64,000 bases of DNA, taken from positions 37,415-101,414 of the forward strand of contig JAGUZQ010000057.1 in the NCBI GenBank assembly GCA_020060765.1, written 5' to 3'. Origin of the DNA: Planctomycetota bacterium (lineage in GTDB: Bacteria > Planctomycetota > SZUA-567). A program made the translations under genes and the position numbers. Positions 1 through 9,600 of this stretch are shown here, one piece after another. How positions within the stretch are numbered: the stretch's first letter is position 1; every line of letters begins with the position of its first letter. The notes under the pieces are model-generated. The model searched no databases and was not told where the DNA came from. It saw only the letters and a list, made by a program, of their open reading frames with translations.

Positions 1-129
1 GATAAAGCCTTCGTTATAGTCGGTGTGGTTGCCCAGCACTTCCACGCGTCCCGGTGCGCAGCCGTAGGCGGTCGATTTGGCACAGAAGTTTTTTTCAAAG
101 CAGGATTTCGCGGTGTCGATTAGTTTCAT
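1..129 (-). CDS. galK: Galactokinase, N-terminal part (runs off left edge)
   Basis: Phosphorylates galactose to galactose-1-phosphate, first step of the Leloir pathway, in the cytoplasm. Only the first 43 residues are present. They carry the GHMP-kinase galactokinase signature APGRVEVLGNHTDYNEG, equivalent to the family motif GRVNLIGEHTDYN. The ATG at 127-129 is preceded by AGGA seven bases upstream. It is the most downstream gene visible of a minus-strand run that includes a GH42 beta-galactosidase, so it would use galactose released there. The rest of the gene lies outside the window. Family call is firm; whether the intact enzyme prefers galactose or a related sugar cannot be seen. Confidence 0.85.
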   Translation of the reverse strand, partial: MKLIDTAKSCFEKNFCAKSTAYGCAPGRVEVLGNHTDYNEGFI

Positions 130-276
130 TGTTTTTCCTGTGTACATGCCGCACGGGCATACTTGATTTCCTGACTGAATAGTATTTCTCCTGAACCGCA
201 GATTATGCCAGTTCAGCAAAAACCACAAGGCATTTAGGCCAGAATATAGTCTGTTTACCGGGGAAAAGCAAGATTT

Positions 277-603
277 TCATGAAAAAGGTATGCAGGAGCC
301 GTCGGGGAGAATGAGATTGGTGATTTTCAGGCCGGCTTCCCGGGCGCGAATGTTCATGTAATGGTTGATGGCGGCGAGTTCCTGGAAACACTCTTTGTGG
401 AAAGGGATGATGAGGGATAGCATTTTCCGCCCGTTGTATTCCACTTCCTCGTAGGTGACTTCCTCGACATGCAGGCGCTGGGCAAAATCATGCTTTTGCG
501 CGTGCTCTTGGATTCGCCTGAGCAGCGCAGTGCCCTTCTCCCTGATCTCGCCCTGGTCGAGAGGCGCGCAGGAAAATCTGAAGATGACCATCTCTTCGAT
601 CAA
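277..603 (-). CDS. Conserved-looking small protein of unknown function
   Basis: A 108-residue soluble protein with no signal peptide or membrane segment and no family I recognise. It is rich in Glu, Arg and Ile, with alternating hydrophobic stretches (MVIFRFSC, SLIIPFH, ITNLILPDG) that suggest a small alpha/beta fold. The chosen start is TTG at 601-603, because GAGGAA lies seven bases upstream; an internal ATG at 589-591 would remove four residues. A good sigma-70-like promoter lies 42-69 bases upstream, so it can be transcribed separately from the GH42 gene. It sits between that gene and galK. No function is proposed. Confidence 0.55.
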   Translation of the reverse strand: MIEEMVIFRFSCAPLDQGEIREKGTALLRRIQEHAQKHDFAQRLHVEEVTYEEVEYNGRKMLSLIIPFHKECFQELAAINHYMNIRAREAGLKITNLILPDGSCIPFS

Positions 604-644
604 AGCGGCGTTCCTCGCATATATGATAATTCATATCAATTAAC

Positions 645-672
645 ATTATACGCCGCTCTAGTGTATAGACAA
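645..672 (-). promoter_or_regulatory. Sigma-70-type promoter upstream of the 108-residue protein gene
   Basis: On the minus strand a TTGTCT -35 box (667-672) and a perfect TATAAT -10 box (645-650) are separated by 16 bases. The start codon at 603 follows after about 40 bases. This gives the small protein, and perhaps galK, transcription independent of the long upstream glycosidase operon. Confidence 0.6.
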
Positions 673-728
673 GTTAAAATCAGGCGATTCTGGTTGCGGT
701 TGGCGATTGTGACTCCTCTCAAGCCCGA

Positions 729-2819
729 TCAAGGCGTTGAGGATGATAATATGATTGCCGCGACGCCGCCCGGCTCGATCAGCAATGCGGTCACGCCAGT
801 TCCGGACTTGAGAGAACAGGACTGATCCCAGATCAACTCGACCTGATCGCGTTCGACAGGCAGCCTGATTTCCTGCGGCTGGGCGCTGCGGTTGAAATAA
901 AAAGCGACCGTCGCTTTGGGCGCAACCAGTTCGCGCAGATAAACGCCACGTGGCAGTTTTCTTGCCTCAAACCCGGCGTCATCCAGCAACTTGCGCAAAA
1001 AACGCAAGTGTGCCGTTTCCTCGAAATTCTGGTGGAAAGAAGCGCCCAGGCTGGTTCCGAGCAGGATCACGGTCCCCCGCCGCACCGCCGCCGCCGCACC
1101 GTCGCGCCAGTAGCCGATGATTTCCGCGTCTTTCGCGGGCGTCAGTCTGGTAACGTAGCCCTCTGCCGGAATTTCCTCGCCTTGCACCGAAATCGTATTG
1201 CCGCCGTGTATGACCGAAACGCGCTCGGCGTGGCAAGCGCCCCACAGCGCCGCCGCCCGGGGCGAAGGGAGTACGGGATGCAGCCAGGTGTTTTCCTGCC
1301 GCAGGGCGCAGCCTTCCTCCGCGATGATGTGGCCGCCGCGCGCGGCAAACTCCTCCAGCAGTTGCAGCGACGATTCCGACAGCATGAACGCCTGCGGCAG
1401 ATAAAGCAGTTTGAGCGAAGACAATTCCCGCGCCAGGTTGCATTCGTCCACCCAGCGCACCGCATGTCCAAGTTCCCGGAACAGGGCATAAATCCCGGAC
1501 AGCGCCTGCTTGTAATGGTAAGGGTTTTCCCGCAACTCGAAATTCCAGAAATTGCCGCCGCCGGTATTTTCGATGCGGTTGATCAGGTCGCTGTTGACGT
1601 CATAAAAAATACCGATCGCGTCGTCCTTGACTTCTGCCTGCATCAGCAGCGCGGAATGTTTCATCACTGCTTTGCCCGCCTCGCGCGCGACGCCGGTGAT
1701 ATCCTTGGGACGCCCGTCCATGTGCAGCAGCCCGGCAAGATCGTTTTCGCAGCCCAGGCGCTCGGCGCGGTATTGCCAGTAGACGATGCCCTTGGCGCCG
1801 CCCGCCACCGTGCTCCAGAATTTCAGCAGAAAATCGCTTACCGTCACGCGCGGCGTCCAGTTGCCCCAGTCGGGATAGAGTTCGTACACCCAGTAGTACG
1901 GAGACACCCGCCGCAGCCAGTCGCAGGTCAGGAACAGCTTGGACTCCTGCATATGGTTGACGAAGGTCTGGGCGCTGCCGTAGGATGTGCCGTAAAAATC
2001 CACTTCTTCGTTATTGAGCACGTCGTCGCTGCCGTCGCCAGCCGCGTCCTGGATGACGCTGCACGCGCCGACGTGGCTGATGATGGGGCGCGTCGCATCC
2101 AGTTCCGCAATCGCCTGGTACATGAACGTCAAGCGCGCTCGCACCGCGTCCAGCGACCATTTGCGCCAGATAAACAGTTCCGCGTAATCGTGGGGCATGG
2201 CCGGGGGCTCGACCGTGTCGAATGACTCCCAGGCCTTGCCAAACATCTGGTTGAGAGCTTCCACTGTCCCGTAGGTGCGGTGCAACCACTGCCGGTAAGC
2301 ATCATTGGAATGCTCACAACCGCATTCCTGGATCGGGCGCGAACGCTGCTCGTTCCAGACGTTCCACAGCACCAGCTCCGGACGGTTCTGGTAACGCTTG
2401 ACGACGACGCGGACGAATTCCTCTGCCTTGCGGATTACTTCGGGGTTGTCGAAGCAGGGAATCCAGCCGCCGACGTAGTAAGCTCCGTGCGCGCCGGGGC
2501 GCAGGAGCGCGCCTTGCATATCGCGCCGGTGTCCGCCATATTTATGGAAGATATAGTCAGGCGCGCATTCCATCAGGAATTTCACAATGACCTTTTTGTG
2601 GTATTGCGCCGCCAGATCGAAGAGCCTGTCTATGTCGGCGAAGCGGTAGTCGCCTTCGGCCGGTTCGTTCCACCGCCATTGGATGCGCAGTTGAATGGTG
2701 TCGATGCCGGAAAAGTTTTCCATGTTTTCCAGATCGTATTCCCATTCCTCCGGCAGCGGAGTGGGCGCGCGATAATACTGGGTGCCGATGACAAAGTCCG
2801 CGAAATGTTTTTTGCTCAT
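729..2819 (-). CDS. GH42-type beta-galactosidase
   Basis: Cytoplasmic glycoside hydrolase of 696 residues, typical for family GH42, expected to hydrolyse terminal beta-galactosides. The TIM barrel fills about residues 10-390. The acid/base glutamate is E157 in LWNVWNEQRSRP. The likely nucleophile is E313 in YWVYELYPDWGNW, matching the family pattern E(x)nW. A class I glutamine-amidotransferase-like trimerisation domain (about 400-620) and a small C-terminal beta domain follow. There is no signal peptide. The ATG at 2817-2819 has GGAGAG eight bases upstream. It follows the FAD oxidoreductase gene by 51 bases and precedes galK, which supports galactoside catabolism. The exact substrate is not readable from sequence. 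Confidence 0.85.
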   Translation of the reverse strand: MSKKHFADFVIGTQYYRAPTPLPEEWEYDLENMENFSGIDTIQLRIQWRWNEPAEGDYRFADIDRLFDLAAQYHKKVIVKFLMECAPDYIFHKYGGHRRDMQGALLRPGAHGAYYVGGWIPCFDNPEVIRKAEEFVRVVVKRYQNRPELVLWNVWNEQRSRPIQECGCEHSNDAYRQWLHRTYGTVEALNQMFGKAWESFDTVEPPAMPHDYAELFIWRKWSLDAVRARLTFMYQAIAELDATRPIISHVGACSVIQDAAGDGSDDVLNNEEVDFYGTSYGSAQTFVNHMQESKLFLTCDWLRRVSPYYWVYELYPDWGNWTPRVTVSDFLLKFWSTVAGGAKGIVYWQYRAERLGCENDLAGLLHMDGRPKDITGVAREAGKAVMKHSALLMQAEVKDDAIGIFYDVNSDLINRIENTGGGNFWNFELRENPYHYKQALSGIYALFRELGHAVRWVDECNLARELSSLKLLYLPQAFMLSESSLQLLEEFAARGGHIIAEEGCALRQENTWLHPVLPSPRAAALWGACHAERVSVIHGGNTISVQGEEIPAEGYVTRLTPAKDAEIIGYWRDGAAAAVRRGTVILLGTSLGASFHQNFEETAHLRFLRKLLDDAGFEARKLPRGVYLRELVAPKATVAFYFNRSAQPQEIRLPVERDQVELIWDQSCSLKSGTGVTALLIEPGGVAAIILSSSTP

Positions 2820-2870
2820 GTTGTTCTCTCCGGGGTACAGGAATAAATCTCTGATAGAAAGCGCGCTAGT

Positions 2871-4703
2871 TTATCGCGGCAGCGGCGCAAGGGAATCGTG
2901 CCGGTCAAGCGCCTGGCATAATCGGTGCGCGGCGTCCGACCGGCGCGCGCCCTTGTTCCAAGCCAGCAGGCGATGGGTGTTTTCCACGTTCACCCCCTGC
3001 GCGAGTAACCGCTGGCAGGCGGCGGCGTAATCGCCTGCGGGCGCATCCGGCAGGGTGAAATTGCTGACCGGATAATCGGGCTCGAACCGCAGATGCTCTT
3101 CGCTTCCCGGCCAGTAACCGGCAACTGCCAGCAGGTTGATGGCGGCGAATCCGGGCGTGCGGTAATTTACATCCGTATACCAATACAGCGGCACGCCCCG
3201 GCGTAGCAGCCGCCGCTGGAAATTCCGCGTGCGCGTTTCGCTGCCGCACACGGCTTGCGCCGCGAGGGCGTGTTCAAGGCAGAACGCGGCAAATTCTCCC
3301 GCCGCCTCGCCGATAGCCCATTCCTGCGGATGAAGCCGGTAAGCGCCGTTGGTGATATGCGTGACACCGATATTCTTCCCCGCCACCGCCAGGTTTTCGC
3401 AATCGGGACAGACCAGGGAGCGCAGCGGAATCTGGTATGGCCGCGAACGCAGCCAGTGTCCCTCGTGCCCGTTGGAGACGTGCAAGTCTATGAAATAACA
3501 TCCCAGCCCGACGGAATCGGGGCAGGCGTCGGCGCGGATAGGGGCGTCTTCGCTCCAGGCGATATCCTGTTCGCGAACCACGTGCAGCGCGCGCAGCCTG
3601 CGTCCTTCGCGGATGTAGGGCGCTTGCGCCAGCCCGTGTGCCGCGCCGCTCAGATCCGGGCGCGGTTTCAGTTCGGGATAACCGACGCCCCCGTCGTCGC
3701 GCGGCGCTTCGGTTTGCAGCCAGTGGAGATAGGCGCGCGACAGTTCCCGCGCCTCGCGCAGAGTTTCCTCGTTTTTCGCCTTGTCGGTGTGAAGCAGATG
3801 GCCGTAATGGTAATCGTTGCAGAAAACGTTGATGACATAAACGTCGTTGGCGATGTCCTCAAAGTTCTGCCAGTCAAGCAATCTGCGGTAAGCCCAGAAC
3901 GGCGTTTTCTGCGGTTCTCCCCAGGCGAGATCCATCTGCATGAACTTGCCGTTGTTGCCGCCGAGGCGGAACCCGGCCAGTTTTTTATATTTTTCGTAAT
4001 CCGGGGGCGGCGCGGCGCGATAGTCTTCGCCCGGACTGAATTCAACAATCTGGCAGAAGGTGAACCCCTGCACCGCATCGCGGTCGGCGGTTTCCAGCGC
4101 GTGCGGTTCTCCGGTTTCGGAGACAGCTTCCGCGCCTTGGGAAAAGCCGATTCCTGCCAGCGGCAGGAGGTCGCCCAACTCAGTTGCTTCCAGGAAAAAT
4201 CTGCCGCGTAATTCGATGCGGTCGGACGGCGCGCCGACGCGGGCGACTTCGACGCTTGTGATCCTGCCCGTTTCCCGGTTGGCGGCGACCGGCTCGTAAG
4301 GCTGCAGAATCTCCAACAAGCCCTTTTGCAGTGCAGGCGCAAGCATCTGCTCCAGCGCCCACGTTGCCGCTTTAGGCTCGGCGCACAAAGTCGAGACCAG
4401 GGCGTTGCCGGGATTGAGATATAGCGCCTGCCGACCGAATTCGGAGAGGCGGTGATGGGTGCGGTAATACTCGCGCACCAGCGATTTGAACCGGCAGTAG
4501 CTCGCGCCGAAGCCGGTTTCCTCCCCGCAGGGCGCGCTCAATTCGTCCAGCGCGCACAGCCCCTGGCTGGTCACCTGCCCGCCGATCCAGTTGTAACATT
4601 CGGTCATAATCACGCGGCAACCGGCATCAGTGGCCGACAGTGCCGCCGCCACTCCGCCAAAGCCGCCGCCGACAATCACGCAATCCGCATGTAATGTTTT
4701 CAA
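2871..4703 (-). CDS. FAD-dependent oxidoreductase (PF12831-like)
   Basis: A 610-residue flavoprotein. The N-terminal dinucleotide-binding motif VIVGGGFGGVAAA lies at residues 9-21, followed by the acidic ribose-binding end of strand 2 (VIMTE). Near the C-terminus, LAVAGKNIGVTHITNGAYR and GEAAG match the FAD-closing motif of the family found in fumarate-reductase-like and glycan-locus oxidoreductases. No signal peptide is visible. The start is probably TTG at 4701-4703, overlapping the upstream stop as TTGA, with GGGGAA six bases before it; coupled translation is likely. Members often sit beside glycosidases in Lentisphaerae, Planctomycetes and Bacteroidetes, presumably oxidising or epimerising sugars; that role is inference. 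Confidence 0.8.
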   Translation of the reverse strand: MKTLHADCVIVGGGFGGVAAALSATDAGCRVIMTECYNWIGGQVTSQGLCALDELSAPCGEETGFGASYCRFKSLVREYYRTHHRLSEFGRQALYLNPGNALVSTLCAEPKAATWALEQMLAPALQKGLLEILQPYEPVAANRETGRITSVEVARVGAPSDRIELRGRFFLEATELGDLLPLAGIGFSQGAEAVSETGEPHALETADRDAVQGFTFCQIVEFSPGEDYRAAPPPDYEKYKKLAGFRLGGNNGKFMQMDLAWGEPQKTPFWAYRRLLDWQNFEDIANDVYVINVFCNDYHYGHLLHTDKAKNEETLREARELSRAYLHWLQTEAPRDDGGVGYPELKPRPDLSGAAHGLAQAPYIREGRRLRALHVVREQDIAWSEDAPIRADACPDSVGLGCYFIDLHVSNGHEGHWLRSRPYQIPLRSLVCPDCENLAVAGKNIGVTHITNGAYRLHPQEWAIGEAAGEFAAFCLEHALAAQAVCGSETRTRNFQRRLLRRGVPLYWYTDVNYRTPGFAAINLLAVAGYWPGSEEHLRFEPDYPVSNFTLPDAPAGDYAAACQRLLAQGVNVENTHRLLAWNKGARRSDAAHRLCQALDRHDSLAPLPR

Positions 4704-6589
4704 GCCGATTCCCCGTTACCTATAATATAGACATGCTCCTTGCGTAAGCACAGATTGCCTCCGGCGGTTACGCACTTTTTGCCAGTCATAAGGTCGACCA
4801 CAGCCAGGCCGCTGGCGACCGGATAACTTCCCTCGGCGTAGGAGAACAGGATTTCCACGCCGCCGTCACGCCAAAGCACTCCCTGGTTGTCGGAAAGCAA
4901 TACCCGTTCGCGCAACTGCGGCAGGACTTGCGCGTAGACACGATTCCATAACGCAACCTTGGCGCGATACTTTTTTGGGACGTATTCCAGCGGAATTGTC
5001 AGCGGCGCGCGATTGGCCAGAAAGCGGAAAAAGCTTCCGGAGCGCAAAATTTCCGGAACGTTTTTCCAGTACGTGAACAGGCTGGTGTCGGTCGCCATAT
5101 GTTCCTGTCCCAGGTAAAACATGGCTTCGCCGTCGCCCCTGACGCCGAAGGGGGAATAGCCTTCGTTAATCACCTTGAAACCGAGTTCCTGGATACGCCG
5201 CACCATGTCGATGCCGTCCTTGCAGGTCGAGACGCCGTGGCGGAGCGAGTAGTCCAGATCCATGAAGGAAAAAGTGTTAAACGAATCCAGCCATAATCCG
5301 TCGAATTCACAATCACGTTTCAGGCCGCGCAGTTGCTTCAGGAAATGATCCTGCACCTCTGGACGGGGCGAGAGGATTGACAGGTGAAAAAAAACATACG
5401 TCGACGGGGAGCCGTCCGCTTTCCGGATCAGCCATTCGGGGTGATGCTGCACGTGGGGCGAGAGATTGGACAGGTGAAACCCCGGATACCAGGCAAACAC
5501 CTCGATATTTTTCTCGTGCGCTTTCCGGCAGAAATCGCGGAACTGTCTGCGGCCGCCGAACTCCCTGGCGATTTCAAAATCGATAATGCCGCAGCGCGAA
5601 TCGTAGGTTACGGTGCGCGTGCATTTGGCGGTTATGCCCCAGGTGCGCAGGCTGATCCAGGGGCTGCCCACTAACAGGCGGGTATAATTCAACTCCTCGC
5701 AGCGCCTCAGCAGTTCGCCGCCGACCGCATTGAATTTGCCGCGGATGACGAGCTTGTCTTTCGGCGCACAGCCGGGTGTGCCGCCGTCGATGGGGAGATT
5801 CGCCAGCGGCAGCGGCGGTTCCTCCGCCACTCCCGCCTGTTGACGGAAGCGAGAACTATCCCCGACAAACAGTTTCCGCCAGATATCGGCATCCAGTTCG
5901 CGCGATGACTTGGGCAATGCGGCAGTCAGCAGGGAGAACCGGGGCGACGATTTTTTTTCCTGACTGGCAAGTTTGAAATGATACTGGAAAACTGCCTTGC
6001 CGTCCTTTGCGCCGGTCGCGCGTGAAAGGAAATCCTGCTCCAGCGTCTCCAGCCGTCCCCAAAAAAGTTTTCCTTCTCGCGCGGCAAAATCAAGCGGCGA
6101 GCGTTCCGCCTGCCAGTTGCAGTGGTTGATGCCTGCCCAGTTCTGGCCGATGACTGCCGCTTTTTCGCGGGTATACAAATCCTGCACGAATACGCGCCAG
6201 CCTGGCAGCGCCAGCGTCGGCTCCAGCACCAGCTCCAGCGCCCAGGGAATTTCGCGCCGGGGGACGAAGCGGAAAGACAGACCCGCGAAATCAGTTCCAG
6301 CGCCGTGTTGATGATCGCCGGTGAGTTGGCAGTCGATCGGGAAGGATTCATTCTCGTTCAGCGGCAGGGAGCCGTGTAGCGTCAATCCGTTTTTCTTTTC
6401 CGTAAAGCTGTCAAACCGGAACTGCCGCAACTGCTCTTTCCCGGAAAGGATATAGCGATAGGAAAATTTAATTTCGCCTGCGACCAGCCTGCTCCCGTGC
6501 AAGCCGGGGCACGTCAGCGACCACTGCGAACCGACCGGTTTCAGCCTGACGACGGCGGCGTCCGCCAGTACAACTTCCTTGCTCTTCAT
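4700..6589 (-). CDS. Putative alpha-galactosidase-like (clan D) glycoside hydrolase
   Basis: A 629-residue protein with an N-terminal beta-sandwich-like half and a TIM-barrel half. The barrel shows VFAWYPGFHLSNLSPH, HPEWL and FDGLWLDSFNTFSF. The latter resembles the nucleophile strand of GH36/GH31-type enzymes, with Asp in WLDSF, and a candidate acid/base lies in INEGYSPFG. I cannot fix the CAZy family. The ATG at 6587-6589 is preferred over an upstream in-frame GTG-type start because AAGGA lies eight bases before it, overlapping the upstream stop. The gene follows the giant secreted protein by 11 bases and overlaps the FAD oxidoreductase by four, so all are co-translated. No signal peptide. 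Confidence 0.65.
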   Translation of the reverse strand: MKSKEVVLADAAVVRLKPVGSQWSLTCPGLHGSRLVAGEIKFSYRYILSGKEQLRQFRFDSFTEKKNGLTLHGSLPLNENESFPIDCQLTGDHQHGAGTDFAGLSFRFVPRREIPWALELVLEPTLALPGWRVFVQDLYTREKAAVIGQNWAGINHCNWQAERSPLDFAAREGKLFWGRLETLEQDFLSRATGAKDGKAVFQYHFKLASQEKKSSPRFSLLTAALPKSSRELDADIWRKLFVGDSSRFRQQAGVAEEPPLPLANLPIDGGTPGCAPKDKLVIRGKFNAVGGELLRRCEELNYTRLLVGSPWISLRTWGITAKCTRTVTYDSRCGIIDFEIAREFGGRRQFRDFCRKAHEKNIEVFAWYPGFHLSNLSPHVQHHPEWLIRKADGSPSTYVFFHLSILSPRPEVQDHFLKQLRGLKRDCEFDGLWLDSFNTFSFMDLDYSLRHGVSTCKDGIDMVRRIQELGFKVINEGYSPFGVRGDGEAMFYLGQEHMATDTSLFTYWKNVPEILRSGSFFRFLANRAPLTIPLEYVPKKYRAKVALWNRVYAQVLPQLRERVLLSDNQGVLWRDGGVEILFSYAEGSYPVASGLAVVDLMTGKKCVTAGGNLCLRKEHVYIIGNGESA

Positions 6590-6600
6590 GCGTAGTATCC

Positions 6601-9600
6601 TTACAGGGCGCGCCACTGCTCCTCGCTGCCGATAAAATACATTTTCGCGCAGTCGTCGTTGTCGAAGACTACCTTGAACCCGTCGGTTTTTTCCGCGCCG
6701 CCGGGAAGGACGGAACCTTTTTCCAGATCGACGACGATTTTCCCTTCGGCAATCGGCACCGGCACGAAAAGCTCCCGCTTGCCGAGGCGATAATCAGAGA
6801 CAAACGCCACCTCTCCCGCCGGATGCGAAAACAGGCGGATTCGGCCAGGCGCATCAGGCGCGGAAATTGTGCGTAACTCGCCGCTGTACAGGATATTTTC
6901 CACCGGCTGCACAACCCCCAGCGCACGGGCCAGCCAATGATATTTGCCCCCGTTCATGTCGGAGCCGTGCCAGATTTTGAACCCGGCCGCGCCGGAGCCG
7001 AAAACTTCAAGCACCTGATAATACATTCCCTTGTCCGGCACCACCGCCTCCCCCCAGTTAATCTCTGCCGGGGCAATCGTGATGATGTCCCGGAACCGAT
7101 CGACGCCGTCAAGTTGCCGCCATTTCAGAAACTCCCGCGCGCAATTTTCGATCGTCGGTTCCGCGTGTCCGGAACTGTAAGCATAGATCATGGAAGACAG
7201 GTAAGAGATGTCTCCCTGTTTCAGCATTCGCTGCCAGTCGAAGCATTTCGCATCCCGCAATTTGGTAATCGCCACCCGCGCCTGACCCGGCACTCCGGCG
7301 GCGGTCATGTTCCGCTGCAACTCCGCCTGTAAATCGCGATGCCACTGCGCGAGCATTTCCGTCTTGAACGTGTTCCAGGCTTTGTGCAGGGCGGGCGCGT
7401 CTTCCGGCCTGGTTTCAAATTCGGCGGGATCGGCATAAGCCAGATCAGGCTCATACAGCAGCAGCCACGCCTTGAATTTATCCTTGCAGCGGTCGCAGAA
7501 ACAGATTTCGTGTTCGTGATAATTCCACAGTTCGAAATCATGGTCGACCAAGTACATGCCATGGTTTGCGGCGTTGCCCCAGGTTGCGATCATCTCCCGG
7601 TATTCCTTGCCACGATAGGACGGGCAGAGCGTATTGCCGAAAGCGGAACCGTCGGCTTTTTTTGCCAGCGCTTCTTCCGACAGTTTACGCCAGTGGAAAA
7701 AATCTCCCGTGCACATTCCGCAGGTCAAGCCCGCGCAGTTGGCGACTTTCACCAGTGCGTCTAACTTCGGATCGTCAATCTGTTTCAACGATAGGATATT
7801 TTTAACGAAAATGGTGTTCAGACCGGCGTCGGCGAAAGACTGGAAAATTTCCGGCGCTTGGGGATCGGAAAAAATCGTGCCGCTGGCCGGTTTGTCGCTG
7901 TGCCACGTCGAGAGGTAAAGCCCCGTCATCAGGCGTTTCAGCGGCTTGACTTTTGGCGCGGGGGGCAGGCAGTCTACGGGCAGGGATTTTTCCGTCGATT
8001 CACGACCACAATAACGCAACGAGTAATAGACCGCTTTCGCCACGGTTGCATCGTGGGTGATGAAATACGGAACAGCGGACTGGGTTTTGCGATCCCTTTT
8101 CGCAAACCGTGTGCGCAGTTGCAAGCGGTAGCGGCGGTAGTCATCCCCGTGGGGGCTGGCTTCCTCCACCGGCTCCGCGAAAATCCTCTGCTCGAACAGC
8201 GTGTCGGAATACAGCTCGATCCCGGCGGGCAGATCCAGCAGCAGGCAGGTTTCCTTTGTCGTATTCCGCAACGATTCAGCCGCCAGATTATTGGCTATGA
8301 TAAACGCCAGCGGCGAAGGTTGTCCCTGCACCAGGCTGAGATGAGGGTATAGCGAAAATACCTCCAGCGTATCCGCTTCCAGAGCTTGATCATTTTTATG
8401 ATAGACAAAGGGATACAGCTTAGTGGAATGGCTAAAACATCTTACCCCCGCGCCGCCTGCCTGGAATGCGATGGGTTTTCCCTGCGTGCCAAGCGTCAGT
8501 CCGACGATAGCGGCGGGCTGTTCAAATCTGAATTCCCCGACATAAACCCCGCGCGTTTTCTCTTTCAGTTCGACCGTGACAGCTTCGGTTTTCCCCGCAG
8601 AATCTTGCAGTTCCAGGCGTAGCGACGGCTGTTTATCTGTCTGCGCGAAGAATTCGATACTTTCTCCCGCGACGTAAACCCTGGTTTTGGCAGGCTGAAA
8701 ATACGAGTCATTTTCCCGTCGCCACTGGTAAAGCCCTGCGTCGTCTCCGCTGAAATCAGGATTAGAGATGATGCCTGCCTCGCGGATGGCGGCGGCGTAG
8801 GGGGAAACCGTTTTACCCGGTGCGTAATCCTGCTCCGACAGCAAGACCTCGACCGCCCCGGAAGCGTAACCCTTGCCCGCTTCGGTTAGCGCCCACGAAT
8901 AATATCCCCCCGCATGATTTCTGCCGAAGTTTACGTTAATGATATTGCTGTTTTCCGCCGCCAGGCCGGGCAGGGATTTCTTGGGGATGGTTACTGTCGC
9001 CTCCCAGCCGGAGTTCTTCTCCTCGATCTCGGCTATTACCCCGCTTTGCCAGGAGGCGTCAATTTCCCGACCGGCTTGCTTGCAGGCGTCGAAAACAGCG
9101 CCGTTGGCGTTGACGCAGATTTGAAAGTACGAGTCGTTGCCGGTAAAGAAAAACAGTTCCAACGAGTCGTCACGATAGACCGGCTCGTCCTGCCCGTAAA
9201 ACTCCGCCTTGCGGCGATAGCCGGTTTCCTCCGGCAGAGTTGCTTTGAGATAGATATTGTTCTCGTCGTGCAACAGGCGTACTTGCGTATTGAGGAACGA
9301 CTTGACCGGCCAGCGGATATTGCTCGAAAGCTGCATGAACCCGGCGGCCATGTCGGCTTGTTCCCAATCCGTGGCGTTCTGCAATTTACGGCAGACGCAG
9401 GTTCCTTCCGGCGCGACTTCCCGCAGGCTGATAGCGTCGAACCAGCCGATAACGTTACTTTTTGTGTTGTAAATATAGAGGCTGATCTCGTTACCGGTGG
9501 CGACAAAGGAAACTTCGTGCAGTTTCCACACGCCCTCCGCAACCGTCTCCCTGCCCAAGGTGTGCGAGGTAGTCCAGTTTCCCTCGGCGTCTTTGGTTCG